62,000 nt of DNA, taken from contig NC_081414.1 of NCBI RefSeq assembly GCF_030272615.1, forward strand, positions 819,790,396 to 819,852,395, given 5' to 3'. Shown here piece by piece: positions 10,211 through 20,970 of this stretch; within the stretch, counting starts at the first letter, position 1, and every line of letters begins with the position of its first letter. Below the pieces are notes generated by a model. It saw nothing but the letters and a program-made list of their open reading frames with translations. It was not told where the DNA came from and searched no databases. The stretch is from Cryptomeria japonica. Its lineage: Eukaryota; Streptophyta; Pinopsida; Cupressales; Cupressaceae. Both the position numbers and the translations under genes were made by a program.

Positions 10211-12090
10211 CACCAAAGGGTAACTCAAAAGTCTCTGTCGGAACCGATACTGTCGCATCCTGCTGGTATGAAGGTACCTCCCCCGCCACTAGAGGTGTAG
10301 CATCCCCCTGCTCCTGGATGGCGGAGACGACCTCTCCTGCCTCGTTCCCAACTTTTGGTACATGTGCCTCGCCAAATGAATCATCCAATTCTACTACCTC
10401 AGCTGGAGTCTCTCGACAAGGTGAGAATACAGCAGCTCCCACGGGTGGTACCACTGTCATCTGAAATCGCTGAGTCAGCCAGCTCTCTATAGCCACTACC
10501 GACGGGTCTGTACTAGGGATCCCCGAGACTCTTTGCATCTCTATGACCGGAGTGTGTGTCGCCATAGCCATGGGCTCCTCCAACAAGGAGGCAGAAACGG
10601 TCACCACTGCCTCAAGTCCAACAACATCCAACCGCACCTGAGGCTCCGTATCAACCACCTCCCTCAGTCCCTGCTCCTCATCTACCACTACTCGATGCGG
10701 CGACCCTTCTGGACACGACTCCGCCATGTATCCTGTAAGTGCTTCCGTGGCTGGGGCCGGTCCCGAAGGTGGTGCTCGACCTTGCGGAGGTGATGCTACC
10801 TGCTACTGGATGGGGCCAAGTGCAACTCGCGTGCGACTCTGCCCAAATGCCAGGATAGAGGTGCCTCCCACTCCAGATGACATCACAGGTGTGCCCATAG
10901 ATAGCAAGGGTGGGGCAAAAAGGACCCTCTCCCTAGTTAGATCCATCCTCCCCTCCTCAGTCGCCCTGTTGCTATCATCCTCATCCTCCGCTTTCGAATC
11001 CTCTCTACTACTGGAAGTCTCCCTCCCACTATCAGGTTCCCCTACCATCCGTTTTCGCTTCGCGGAAGAGTGCCCAATGTCAAGGTGTCTCCAATACATG
11101 ATAGGAGGCTCACCTGCTGCCAACGGTCCCTACGACTGTACCTCCAACCCAGCCTCCGGCACCACTTCCCGCATGGGCTCCAAGAACAGTCCTATGGCAT
11201 ACTGGGGCATATAAAACGTGTGATGTTGCATCGTCAAGAACTCGCACATTCTCTCTGCTAGCAACGCAGCCCAATCGTACACAATGTCGTTCATAAGCCC
11301 ATTCATGAGCATAATCTAAGGGAGGGCGATGTTCGACGCCCTACCAGATCCCGTCAACCTGCTCTTAATGACATCCATTATGCACCACCAGTGGTCCTCT
11401 GCAACAAAGGTCTTGCGTATTCCTCGTCCCTTCGTGGCATCAACCACACTGTCCAGCTCAACTATCGTCAAGTTTTTGGATACTAATTTAATCCAATGTT
11501 CTTTCTCCTCACGCTTCATCTTCTTAGCCTTCAACTCGATTTTCCTACCCTGTCTACCTAGGATGTCGAACACTCTAGTAAAGTCCACAGCTTTGAAGGA
11601 TACGATGACATCCCTCCCGAGATACTCAAAAGTACTCATCCGTGTGTCTGTCAAAGGTGTCCACCATGAACCATAGGGCACCCTCATACTCTCGGATAGG
11701 AAACACGGGCATTTGGATAGCCCACTCCACTTCTGCCTTACGAAGTTTCTGCTTCACCAAATCATCGTCGGGTGTGTTCTGCCACCATTTCCTTCATTCA
11801 GACCTGTTCAGTCCCTCGAAGGTGATATTCTGAGGAGTCAATGTATTTTTTCCACTTGCCGCAAGTTATGGTGTTTTTTGTTTTTTCTTCTGACTTGCGC
11901 TGGCATCCATTGTGCTGCCCGCAACACGCACACCTGACAACAGGACCCTGGTATTTTTATTCATCTGGCTGCTACTAGAGGAAACCTGCAACTGCTTCTT
12001 CCAACTCCGTTTCTCAGTCGAATCCATTAATTTCTCGTATAACTGATTTCTGGTTATAGCCGTACGGTCTTGAAACACTTGAGTAACCAC
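10206..12090 (-). pseudogene. Element B extra ORF after integrase, N-terminal part
   Basis: The minus-strand reading frame begins with ATG at 12090, about 330 bp after integrase. It shifts once near 11670 and then stays in one frame to the element C junction, broken by stops at about 11316, 11130 and 10803. The central region (11687-11130) is the best conserved and has Trp/Tyr-rich motifs such as HWWCIMDV and YDWAALLAERM. An acidic, Ser-rich linker follows (about 11060-10960). Together with 6671-5968 the original protein would exceed 800 residues. I do not recognise the family; it sits where some plant gypsy elements carry an env-like or accessory ORF. No signal peptide or membrane helix is evident. 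Confidence 0.6.
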
Positions 12091-12347
12091 TTAACTACCT
12101 CCTAGATGGCTGTGCATGCTTTGCGTGTGCCTGCCCTGTGCTTGCGTGGGCGTTGCGTTCTTGGGCGAATTGCGTGTGGGCCGGGGCTGCGTGTTTGTAT
12201 GCGGCTGCGTGTTTGTGCGGTGAGTTTATAACCCGCGGCACTCCCCACCGCACGATGGTTGCCACCGCACAGTGGTTTCGCCGCCGGTGGTCCCACCATC
12301 GACGGCCCACCGTTTGGTGGTTCCACCTTGGTTTTTGTTTTTTTTTG

Positions 12348-12379
<32 letters not shown>

Positions 12380-12416
12380 CAAAATACTTTCAAACACCCT
12401 GATTGGAGGGTCCAGG
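12091..12416. other. GC-rich spacer between integrase and extra ORF of element B
   Basis: A 12180-12330 stretch is markedly richer in G and C than its surroundings, with repeated CCACCG and GGTGG words that can pair. It is followed by a T-rich tract with four TTTA repeats (12340-12375). Nothing here matches a known protein, and the open frames look accidental. It may hold signals for splicing to the extra ORF. Confidence 0.4.
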
Positions 12417-13509
12417 TTACCTCCGTTCGTGGTAAACCTTCAATTTGGACCCGTTCACGGCTTCAGTCACTTCGCGGCCGTCCAATGTCCACAGCTGAAC
12501 CGATCCATTTGCTGCAACTTCGCGAACTTTGTAAGGTCCTAGCCACCTCACTTTAAATTTTCCAGGTTTAATTTCATTTCGCCCATAAATTTTCAACACG
12601 AGTTGTCCTGGGGTGAACTTCATTCGCTTTAGATGCTTATCGTGCCACAACTTCCTCCTCTGCTGCGTTGTCTCGGTTGCCCACTGAGCCATCATCCACT
12701 TCTCAACAAGTTTATTCAGAGCATAAAGTCGCTCCCTCGAGCTCTCCATATTGCCGAGTCTATTTTCTATTGCAATTCGAAGACTCGGTACCATGAATTC
12801 GGCGGGCACCACTGCTTCCTGCCCATACATAAGTTGGAAGGGCGTTTGTCCCATAGTCACTTTGTACGTCGTGCGGTAAGCCCACAACACGAAGTAACTT
12901 CTCTTCCCAATCTTCCCCTTCGACCCCGCACGACTTATAAATGACTCCTACAAGGATCTTGTTCGTGGCCTCCGCCTGCCTGTCGGCTCGAGGGTAGTAA
13001 GGACTCGACAGAGAATGGAAGATCTTAAATTCTGTCGTGAGCAACTTAATAACATGGTTGACAAAATGGCCACCTCGGTCACTCGTCAGCTGCATGGAGA
13101 TACCATAACGAGTAATGATTTGCTCATAAATAAATCTGGCTGTACTCACCGCCGAGTTATCGGGTAGGGCCTGTGCTTCCACCCACTTAGTCAAATATTT
13201 TGTGGCTACCACGATGTATCTGCATCGCCTAGCACGGCTGACCTTGAGTGGTCCGACAAAGTCCAACCCCCATCGTTCAAATAATTCCTGTGCGTGCGAG
13301 GGGTTGAGCGGCATAAAGTCCCGCTTCAATGGTTTCCCAGCCCTTTGGCACGTGTCGCAACCAACTACCCATTCGCGGGCATCATTATATAGCATGGGCC
13401 ACCACAAGCCCGCGAGTAGCACCTTCCGTGCAGTAGTGTCCGGTCCCATGTGTCCCCCTGTCGGCCCTTTGTGCGCCTCTCGGAGAACTCCTGGCACCTC
13501 CTCCATCAC
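12417..13509 (-). pseudogene. Element B integrase
   Basis: The integrase inserts the cDNA into host DNA. The minus strand shows an HHCC zinc domain (H...H near 13478-13450; CDTCQRAGK near 13363), then a catalytic core with the first Asp in GLDFVGPL (about 13268), the second in TSDRGGHF and the Glu in QAEATNK. There are 35 residues between the last two, so D,D-35-E is intact. A frameshift near 12890 moves to the frame that ends at 12417 and carries the C-terminal GPY-type region (WLGPYKV). The usual NGQ in the YPQANGQAE block is changed to ADRQ. Confidence 0.88.
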
Positions 13510-13818
13510 ACATCTTCTGATTATCTAATCCGGTCCCATCTTATATAACAATCCATTGATCAGTTAGAATGTTCGACTTCGTAAAACCAGTTTCCTTCGT
13601 TCTCCTAGTAGCATGCCTGGCGGGAAGACTGAAGTAGAAAGATACTCCCCGATGGCCGTGTACCATGGTGGCAATGCAGCAATTTGGAATAAGTGGGCAT
13701 CTGGAAAATCATCGTTCACCCCTTCCGATGGTTCTCTTGACTCTGCGTGATAATTGGTCTGCTATCACATGGCTTTTCCCAGGCCGCTGAACGTAAACTC
13801 TTGCAGCAAGAGTAGCCA
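13510..13818. other. RNase H to integrase linker of element B
   Basis: About 300 bp of minus-strand linker between RNase H and integrase. Broken frames only, no separate gene. Confidence 0.5.
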
Positions 13819-15352
13819 TCAACTAATCCTTCCCTGAATTATCGGCTTGTTGACCAAGTACATGAGGGCTTGATGGTCTACGTAGAATGTGAACAGTGTC
13901 GCCAACTGGTAGTGTCTAAATTTTTGTATCGCATAGATCATCCCCAATGCCTCCCGTTTTGTTGTGCTGCAATTTTTCTCCGCTTTGGATAACAGTCTAC
14001 TGGCAAAATAGACGGGATGATCCAACCCGTGATCTCCCACTTGGGCCAGTGTGGCACCGATCACAAAGTTTGAAGCATCCACATGGACATGGAACTCCCT
14101 ATCCCAGTTGGGGTAAGCGAGGATGGGGGGCAGCTACCAGCCTTGTCTTCAATTCCTCAAATGCTTCACTCTCCGGGGTCCCCCAGGTGTACGGCTCACC
14201 CTTGCGAGTAAGCTTGTCCAAGGGGTGGGATATTTGTGCAAAGTTTTTTATGAACCTCCTATAGTAGCCAATATGGCCCAAGAAGGACTTTACCCCGGTG
14301 ACATCTGTAGGAGGCTCCATCTCCACGATTACCCGTATTTTGTCCGAGTTCGTCTTCAGACCTGCTTTGCATACAATGTGCCCAAGCAATTTGCCTTGTG
14401 GCACCATAAATCAACTTTTTTGGGGATTAAGGGCCAGCCTTGCCCTTCGGCATCTCTCCATGCACTCTCTAAGGGCTACCAAATGCGTATCTTGCCTGCT
14501 ATAGATGGACCAGTCATCGAGGAAGGCTTTAAAATTCCCTACCGACATCTTGTCAAATATGTGTAGTATAATTCGCTGGAATGTTGCAGGTGCATTGCAT
14601 AGGCCGAATGGCATCCGGTTGTATGCATAGACACCATCTTTGACCACGAAAGTGGTCTTCAGTTTATCTTCCTCGGCGATTGAGATCTGGTTATATCCGG
14701 AGAATCCATCCATAAACGAGTACATCTCATGGCTGGCCACCTCCTCCAGTGTGTTGTCCGTAAACGGGATTGGGAAGGGGTCTTTAATCGTAACTGCATT
14801 GAGACACCAGAAGTCCACACAAATCCTTATTTGGTTAGCCTCCTTTAATGAAATGACTATGGGCGACACCCATTCACTTGTCTGTACTTTGAAAATGATA
14901 CCGGCCTCCAGCATTTTTTCTATCTCTTCGTTCACCCGCGCTGCATAGTTGCGGTTCATCCGATACGGTCTTTTTCGTACAGGCTGGGCTCCGGGTACCA
15001 ACGGGATGCGGTGCACGCATAGTTCGGGAGGTACCCCCTTCAAGTCTTTATACGTCCATGCGAAGACGTCTTTAAACTCCAGAAATATTTTGAAGGTCAT
15101 TGCCTTCAGCACGGGATCCCAGTCATCCCTGACCAATATATTTTGTGGGTCCTCCTCCTTTCCTAGGTTTGTTGCCTTCAGCTTGGACTCTTCAAATTGA
15201 ATTGGCTTGTCTTTCTCGAACTGATGTGTAGGTGCCTCGTCCACTCGGGCTTCCCCCTCCTTATATTCTCTGTATTCTGGAGGGAAGACCTCCTTATCGA
15301 CGGGCTCCTCTATCTGCAACATGTTGCATTGAAAAAGTTCGTAATCCTCCAT
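13819..15352 (-). pseudogene. Element B reverse transcriptase and RNase H
   Basis: RT: from 15352 the frame carries the KRPYRMN entry block, RICVDFWCLN (usual R replaced by W), the first catalytic Asp in FMDGFSGYNQI, MPFGLCNAPATFQR and the catalytic FLDD box near residues 277-280 (about 14520). A stop occurs at about 14411, and the same frame continues with the SFLGHIGYYRRFIKNF junction to 14099. A frameshift follows, then RNase H (14082-13819) with VDASNFVIGATL, the Glu in STTKREALG and YVDHQAL. Catalytic residues are present, so the damage is stops and shifts rather than active-site loss. Confidence 0.9.
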
Positions 15353-15469
15353 TTGCTAATGGAAGAGCCTGTTGAGTGAGCACACCTCGTCTTAAGAACA
15401 TTCCTCCAATTCAAGTACCCCTTCATTGTTTGGCTCCATCGTGTTCTTGCCTTTGCTTTCGTCGGAACC

Positions 15470-16510
15470 CTATTCCCATTTATTAGAGTCCTCTGAGTCC
15501 GAGTCGGAAGAGGCAAGCTCTTCGCCAACATCTTGGGTCCGTAGGTCAATGATATATTTCCGCCCTCCCTTCTCCAGGGAGAGTGTATTTTTCTTCCAAT
15601 TATGGTTCACCCTCGCGGTGATCAACCACACTCTCCCCAGGATGGCGTCATAACCTTTCTTTTTCAAGGGAATAACTACAAAATCTAATAGGAAGGGTTG
15701 TGTACCAATTGTCACTTGTTGGGCCATCAATATGCCGAATGGCTTGATGTCGTGTTGGTCGGCTCCCACCAGATTGAATGTGGGTGGCCACAGGGTGGGT
15801 TTCCCCAGCCTCTTCCATGTCTCTTCTGGTAGTACATTCACCCCAGCACCCCCATCCACAATGGTGTCCTTCAGAATGGTCCCAAGGATGCCCATTTCTA
15901 CCACAGCTGGGTGTCTACCACTGTTCAAGGCTAGTAACATTGGGTCAGTCGAAGGGCTGACAGGAACCTCCACCTGCAGTGCACTCGAAGGTGCGTGTGC
16001 GGTGCTTTGCACATTGCTGAGGATGGCAGTCCTCAAATGTGGCATGGAGTCTAGAAGGTCTTTTACCTTTATCGGCACCTCCATCTGCAAGACTTGCCCA
16101 ATGATATTCTTTTTCGCTTTCAGGTGGGTTGAGGGACTCATCATCTCCGTGTTCTTCTGTCCTTCTGCCACCATCTCCCGTTCAATGTCGGCCTTCGCCT
16201 CCCACAGTCTCTCCTTCTCCGTGCGAGGGTCAGGATGCATTGCCTTCTTCGCCTACGCGCGAGTGATCGCCAATACTTCTTTGTCTTCGCCTGTCTTCTC
16301 AATATTGGGCAGATTCACCCCCGGCTTAGGACATTTGTGTCATCGTGATCACCGGGGCCACACCATCTACACAGGCTTTGGGGGGTTTTAGTATTCTGGC
16401 ACTCCCGAGCGAAGTGCCCCCATTGGTTGCAGGTCCGACATTGAATTATCGGCCACCCCTTAGCGTCATACTGCATTTTGCTCCGATTGTTGTTGTTGTT
16501 GTTGACTCTC
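15470..16510 (-). pseudogene. Element B gag-pro linker and protease
   Basis: The minus strand first shows a third CCHC zinc knuckle (CRTCNQWGHFAREC, about 16437-16396), then after a frameshift the protease frame 16240-15470. The aspartic protease motif VDGGAGVNVL lies near residue 129 (about 15862-15833), with the ILG flap-like segment near 15640. The DGGxGVNV form is typical of several plant gypsy lineages. Protease cuts the polyprotein. The C-terminal tail is acidic and Ser-rich. Element F has a clear homologue at 49434-49900. Confidence 0.82.
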
Positions 16511-16518
16511 CCTCCCCT

Positions 16519-17978
16519 TCAATTACCTCTATAACCACCGGATGATGCAGTGGCGTTGGCTTGAGACTGGGCGGAGCCCACTGCTGCGGACAGTGAGGGT
16601 TGCTCTTGCGCGAAGAATACTTGGTTCCCTTTTGTTTTCATGTTGTAGGGACACTCTTTGACGACGTGTCCCAACATTTGGCAAATTTCGCAGAATGCCT
16701 TCTTCGGGCAGGTGCCTTTTGTGTGACCTTCCTTACATTCTGTGCACCGCACGTCTTCGTTTTTACTCGTGCTTCTTTTCATGTTCTTAAATTCCTTCAT
16801 CATATGGTGCATATCCTTTTGAAGAGCTTGCACCTTCTTACTTGATAATTCATCACTGTTGTTTTCTCCCAAGGACTCCTCTTCTGCAAAGGACTTGTCC
16901 TTTTTCTTCCACCATGTTTTGCCTTCACTTTCCAAATCCATTGCGCAGTTGTATGCGTCATCGTATGAGGTGGGCGGTACAATTTTCATCTTTCTCCGCA
17001 GGGATGACCACAACCCTTCCACGAACCATCTCTTCTTTAGTCCGTCAGCCGGCTGGTTCTCCATCTTCCCCAGTAACTCCTTTAACCGTCGGCTGTATGT
17101 TCGCACTGTCTCGTGCTTTCCCTGCTTTGTGCTTAATATCTCCACCACGATCTCATTATCATCTCGAAGGAGTCGAAACTCCGTCTCGAAAGCTTTCTGT
17201 AGTTCGTCCCATGTTCCCACCTTTACTTTATCCACATCAGAGTACCAATCAATGGCTACCCCTCTCAGGGTGGCAGGGAACTGCACCACCCAATCCGCTT
17301 TGTCAACCACCCCGTTGGCTGACCATATTGTCTCACACGTACGGCCATCTTTGCCATCTCCGTTGAATTTGGGCAACTTCTATTTGCCGCCATCGCGCTT
17401 CTTACCTTCGGCGCACCTTGCCCTCCGGAACCTCCAAGGTTCGTACTTCCCGAGATCGGCCCTCCAGGTCCACTACCACCAGGTACTCTAGAAACTGGTC
17501 TGCTAGGTCCCACCAAACTGCCTTGACTACCAAGGATGGCTAAGCCCGACCCGAACAAATTGCTTCTGCTACCGTGCCCTTGTGTCCTCCCGACACCTTC
17601 GGCTGCACCGGTATCTCCTACTCCTCTAGTCTCTGTTTCGGTCTCCTTCTCCTTCCTGGTCTCGTCCTCTTGTCTAAATGGTGTGTACGGTTCTACCGTA
17701 CTCCCATCCCCAATTTCTTCCAACATGAGGGAAAGGTCCCCCAGTTGCTTCCGTGTGGCTTCAATTAAATTCGAGACTTGGCCCTCGCCATTTTTGTTGT
17801 TCCTTCCGCTCAGTTCCTCTACGATTCCCTTTAACCGTCTCCTATATTCGGCCTGTTGTTCGATAATCAATGCTCGTTGGGCTGCTTCAACCTCTTCCAC
17901 ATATTCCTTTTTACTTTTGTCCTTATTTAATAGATTGGGCATCAATTCTAATTCCGCCTGATGAAACAAAAATATCAC
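16519..17978 (-). pseudogene. Element B Gag
   Basis: The N-terminal frame 17978-17380 contains a Lys/Glu-rich helix and a Gly/Ser/Pro-rich linker. A one-base shift near 17375 leads to the frame 17376-16519 with the retrotransposon gag core (PKFNGDGKDG, IDWYSDV, SRRLKELL, then KKRWFVEGL). Two knuckles follow. The second is canonical (CEICQMLGHVVKEC), while the first (CTECKEGHTKGTC) lacks one residue between the second Cys and His. Element F keeps that residue (CTECKIEGHTKG). Ends at a TGA at 16519. Confidence 0.85.
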
Positions 17979-18209
17979 ATTTAAAACAAGAACACCACCT
18001 TATTAATTCATTCTCCTTTATACAATGTATGTTAACACAATTCCTCTAAATATGACAGTGTTCTTCTTTATTTCTCCATTCGCAATTCAGGGATTGTTTG
18101 TCCTTCGTTTGGTTTCATCACACTCCTCTTCCTCTCGTCGACCCCTCTCCTCGTTCTACCGCAAGATCTGTTGACAGCGGTTTTCGCGATAGGTTTCCTC
18201 TCGGTGGTT

Positions 18210-18476
18210 CTAGAGAGCAATAAACGCTTGAGCCAACAAATTCGGAAGGTTGGTCATCAACTGGTTCACTGCAGGGCTCACTAATAGGGCAGACCACACA
18301 GCACTTTCGGGCACATCTTCTTGCGTGGCTTCCCTTCGTACGTGGGTTTCAACTGCTGCGTGAAGGATGCACCGGAAGTCCACCGTTAGTGTTCTCTCTC
18401 CGTCGAACAATTCTTCCGACTCTTCTCCCTCAAGGGTGCTTGTCCCTTCATCCAGGGGTTGGCCCATTATCGTCAT
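18210..18476 (-). CDS. Small leader ORF of element B, function unknown
   Basis: An 88-codon open frame from ATG at 18476 to the stop at 18210, between the primer-binding site and gag. The protein is acidic with a hydrophobic C-terminal third (VNQLMTNLPNLLAQAFIAL) and starts MTIMGQPLDEG. The same frame is open back through the 5' LTR to 18593. Ogre-type gypsy elements are known to carry an ORF before gag, but that ORF is longer and I see no match, so function and coding status are uncertain. Confidence 0.4.
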   Translation of the reverse strand: MTIMGQPLDEGTSTLEGEESEELFDGERTLTVDFRCILHAAVETHVRREATQEDVPESAVWSALLVSPAVNQLMTNLPNLLAQAFIAL

Positions 18477-18507
18477 GCCATACGGGTTACTCCCATTCCC
18501 AAGTTTG

Positions 18508-18527
18508 AAATCAGCAGTGGCGCCAAA
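18508..18527 (-). other. Element B primer-binding-site candidate
   Basis: Directly after the 5' LTR the minus strand reads TTTGGCGCCACTGCTGATTT. The TGGCGCC start agrees with Asp-tRNA-type primer sites described for plant gypsy elements, but agreement ends after 7-8 bases, so the tRNA is not certain. Confidence 0.55.
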
Positions 18528-18816
18528 TGTTTGTCTCACTGGATAAACAGAAGGAGTACAGAAGTAATGCAGAAATGAACAATGCAAGTACAAGATGAAT
18601 ACGAGAATAAGATTTCCATTAATGACTCAGAATGCACCCAATGTCCATAGTATTATCTATCGTAAACACCACATCCCTTCAATACCCGCAGGTAGTACAA
18701 TATATAACAGCCGAAGGGGTGCGACACAGCCGTCACGACTCCAACTACCTACCCATCGGCTAACTAACTACTAACACATAACATTACTCCCAAAACATGC
18801 ATATTTCCCAACAACA
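18528..18816 (-). repeat. Element B 5' LTR
   Basis: 289 bp, partner of 5505-5791. It begins TGTTGTTGGG and ends CAAACA on the minus strand. Confidence 0.92.
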
Positions 18817-18821
18817 CAAGG
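18817..18821. repeat. Target-site duplication of element B, right copy (CAAGG)
   Basis: Exact repeat of 5500-5504. The integrase frame of element A resumes at the next base. Confidence 0.9.
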
Positions 18822-18996
18822 CACCTCAAGTAGCTGATCTATTTTCCAAAGAAGTGTTCAAGCTTCATAATTTGCCTAAAAATATAGTGAGCAATAGAGA
18901 TATCAGATTCCTTTGTCTATTCTAGTAGGAACATTTTATTTGACAGGGGTTTAGTTGTACCTAATACTAGCTACCACCCTCAGACTAATGGACAGT
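18822..18996 (+). pseudogene. Element A integrase, rest of catalytic core
   Basis: Continues the integrase frame interrupted at 5504. It shows the SNRDIRF motif with the second catalytic Asp (about 18889-18909) and, after stops and a shift, a YHPQTDGQ-like block ending at 18996. Homology then stops abruptly, so element A is truncated there. Confidence 0.75.
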
Positions 18997-19539
18997 AATA
19001 TGTTGCCCTGTTTTGCCTTAGTTTTTTTTTGTTTTTAAAGTGTTTTGCAATGGTTTTGAGATGACAAATTAAGTGCAGATAATAAATTAACTTGTAGCCA
19101 ATAAACAACTCGGAAATATAACAATCTTCAAACATTCATGTAGCAGAGAAATTCTAGATTTATTTCTGATCTGAAAATACAAATTTCCTCAAATGTAAGG
19201 GCAACCAGATCATCAAATAGCATTGCATATCTATTTCAAACATACCTAGAAAATGCAGTAATGAAATAAAGTGAACTGGTATTGAAATCAGCTAACTCGC
19301 ACTTGTAGCTTGGACGCCAATCTTCGATGACTTCTCCAAATGTCATGAAATGGATAGCAAAAGTCTCCTTAAATAAGAGTTTTAAAAGATCTATCCGATA
19401 AGGATAAGATCAACAACTAAGAAAAGCAAAAGACAACTAAAAGAATAAAGTATATTCCTAAAGTCTATCCTAACAACTTAATTGACCATTATAACTAGGT
19501 ATTACAATATTATTTTCATATACATTAGCTCCTTTGAGT
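18997..19539. other. No feature recognised
   Basis: AT-rich sequence between the truncated end of element A and a copia gag remnant. I see no coding region, repeat or boundary motif. Confidence 0.4.
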
Positions 19540-20190
19540 TATCCTTTGAGAATATCATTTGCTCAAAATCTATAGTTCCAAGCTGTGTGGCCTATTTTCT
19601 TGCAATAGTAGTATTATGTCCCTCTTTTATCCTTATCAGATCTACTATTTGAGAATAATACTACCTCAGGTTAAGGATCATTTGTTGTATCTTCTGCAAT
19701 AGTTCTCTTTTCTTCAGCTAGGAGAGTTGAAATCATGTCTTTCAAACTTTTAGAAGATAGTTAACTAAGAGTGAAAATTACATTGCTGACTTTTGAAGGC
19801 AAACTATTTAGTAAAATAGCTTTAGCAATTTCATCATCCACTATAGCATTGACCTCAATTTGTTGTCGAAGAAGAGACCTCAAATTGTTCATGTGGCTTA
19901 ACATAGTGATTCCATCAGCCATCTTGAACTTGAACGATTGAAGTTCTAAAGAGAATTTTGCATTAACTGCTGCTGCTCGAAATAATGTATTCAAATTCTC
20001 CCAAATTTCCTTCGATGATTTTGCCAAATCTGCATACTGTAACTCTAGACCTCAGAGGACAAGATCATTAACAGCTTTGGCTTTATCATCTATGCTCTGC
20101 CATTCGAATACTTTACTAGCATCTATAGGAGGTGTCTCATTTCCATTAACTATTCCCCATAGATTCTTGTACATCAATTGCATCTGGATT
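19540..20190 (-). pseudogene. Ty1/copia gag fragment
   Basis: Minus-strand reading gives the copia gag order: LWGIVNGNETPP near 20165, the WENLNTLF motif near 19990, SHMNNLRSLLRQQIE near 19890 and LNSLPSKVSNV near 19790. A degenerate knuckle (YYYCKKIGHTAW) follows at about 19615-19580. One stop lies near 20055 and others at the 3' end. Pol is absent, so this is a truncated copy. It belongs with the LTR and primer site at 20705-20970. Confidence 0.8.
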
Positions 20191-20704
20191 TTTACTTTCA
20201 AGTGTAAAAGTTGAAACCAAAATATTTATTCAAAGGAATTTTTCCATTTCCGAAATTATAGAAAATCCATATAATAAAATTGAAAATCTTCAAACCCTAG
20301 CACACATTTTGAGGACACACTAGAAACTACAGAAAATCTGAATAAAAATGTCACACAAAACATCCACTACAATCCACAAGCTAGTCAGGCTAAGAAATCA
20401 TAGTAGAAGAAATACTCAACTTTAAACACCATGAATCTTTCCCATTCAAGTACATGCAACTCACATACATGCACATGCAAGTCATTTTGCATGAAAATTC
20501 CTACATTATTCTTTGAAAAAAGAAAATCTCCCACACAAAAATAGCCAACCTGTGATTTGACCTTGAACTTTATTTCACGTGACTCCCTACTAAAACCTTC
20601 ACAATTTTTGAACAAATGCCCTTGCGAGAATTCCATAAAAAAAGGCCGTAAAATATACCAGTAACAGCCTTTGTACTGCAACTGGTAAATTCATTTGACC
20701 CCCT
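20191..20704. other. Leader of the copia fragment
   Basis: Untranslated region between the primer-like site (20718) and gag (20190), about 500 bp. No separate gene is seen; the open frame 20385-20681 has no recognisable motif. Confidence 0.4.
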
Positions 20705-20718
20705 GCTCTAGAACCATA
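20705..20718 (-). other. Primer-binding site of the copia fragment
   Basis: The minus strand reads TATGGTTCTAGAGC directly after an LTR end in TTTTTGCA. It resembles the TATGGTATCAGAGC junction common in copia elements, with a few substitutions. Confidence 0.55.
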
Positions 20719-20719
20719 T

Positions 20720-20970
20720 TGCAAAAATTAATAGCAGACAATATTTTAGTATTCTATAAATTAACAAGATAGATTTACAAAGAGGTTCATCTCTTTATAT
20801 AGAGATTGGAAAAGAAACCACTCAAATGGATAAACATTACATGACTCACTAAAAACTAAAAAGTGAATCCAGAAAAAAATGGAAAGAAAACGCTTGCCAC
20901 TAAGGTGGCTTTATTACAACTGTAAGACTTATCTTTTAATAATTTAATATTATTCTAATAGTCTGGTCCA
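20720..20970 (-). repeat. 5' LTR of the copia fragment (start uncertain)
   Basis: The 3' end is set by the primer-like site. A TATA box in CTCTATATAAAGAGATG (about 20813-20797, minus) fits an LTR promoter. The 5' end cannot be placed because no partner LTR is in the window. Confidence 0.45.

Larger units (their letters stand above)
5505..18816 (-). mobile_element. Element B: Ty3/gypsy retrotransposon with an extra 3' ORF (minus strand)
   Basis: This 13,312-bp element is flanked by CAAGG duplications and has LTRs of 287 and 289 bp, about 94% alike by eye. It reads on the minus strand as LTR, primer site, small leader ORF, gag with zinc knuckles, protease, RT, RNase H, integrase, extra ORF, polypurine tract, LTR. 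Element C (6677-10205) interrupts the extra ORF; without it B is about 9.8 kb. Gene order and the post-integrase ORF recall the Tat/Athila group of plant gypsy elements, but no phylogeny was possible. Frameshifts and stops are present in every coding block, though catalytic residues of several enzymes survive. Confidence 0.92.
701..18996 (+). mobile_element. Element A: decayed Ty3/gypsy retrotransposon, host of nested insertions
   Basis: Plus-strand remnants occur in Ty3/gypsy order: gag with zinc knuckle, protease, reverse transcriptase, RNase H, integrase. All carry many stops and frameshifts, so this is the oldest element here. A DNA-transposon-like insert at 3719-4549 and the large minus-strand element B at 5505-18816 interrupt it. 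Integrase homology stops at 18996 and no 3' LTR is seen, so the 3' end is truncated. The knuckle spacing (CFTC, then PGHKC) is of the type common in plant chromovirus-like gypsy elements, but I do not assign a lineage. Confidence 0.8.

Noticed and set aside
12138-12556. Plus-strand frames over the integrase end and GC-rich spacer of element B
   Set aside because: Lie opposite the clear minus-strand integrase and a low-complexity T-rich tract; no motif.
14123-17491. Many long plus-strand frames across B's gag and pol
   Set aside because: Shadows of the minus-strand polyprotein, whose catalytic motifs are unmistakable.
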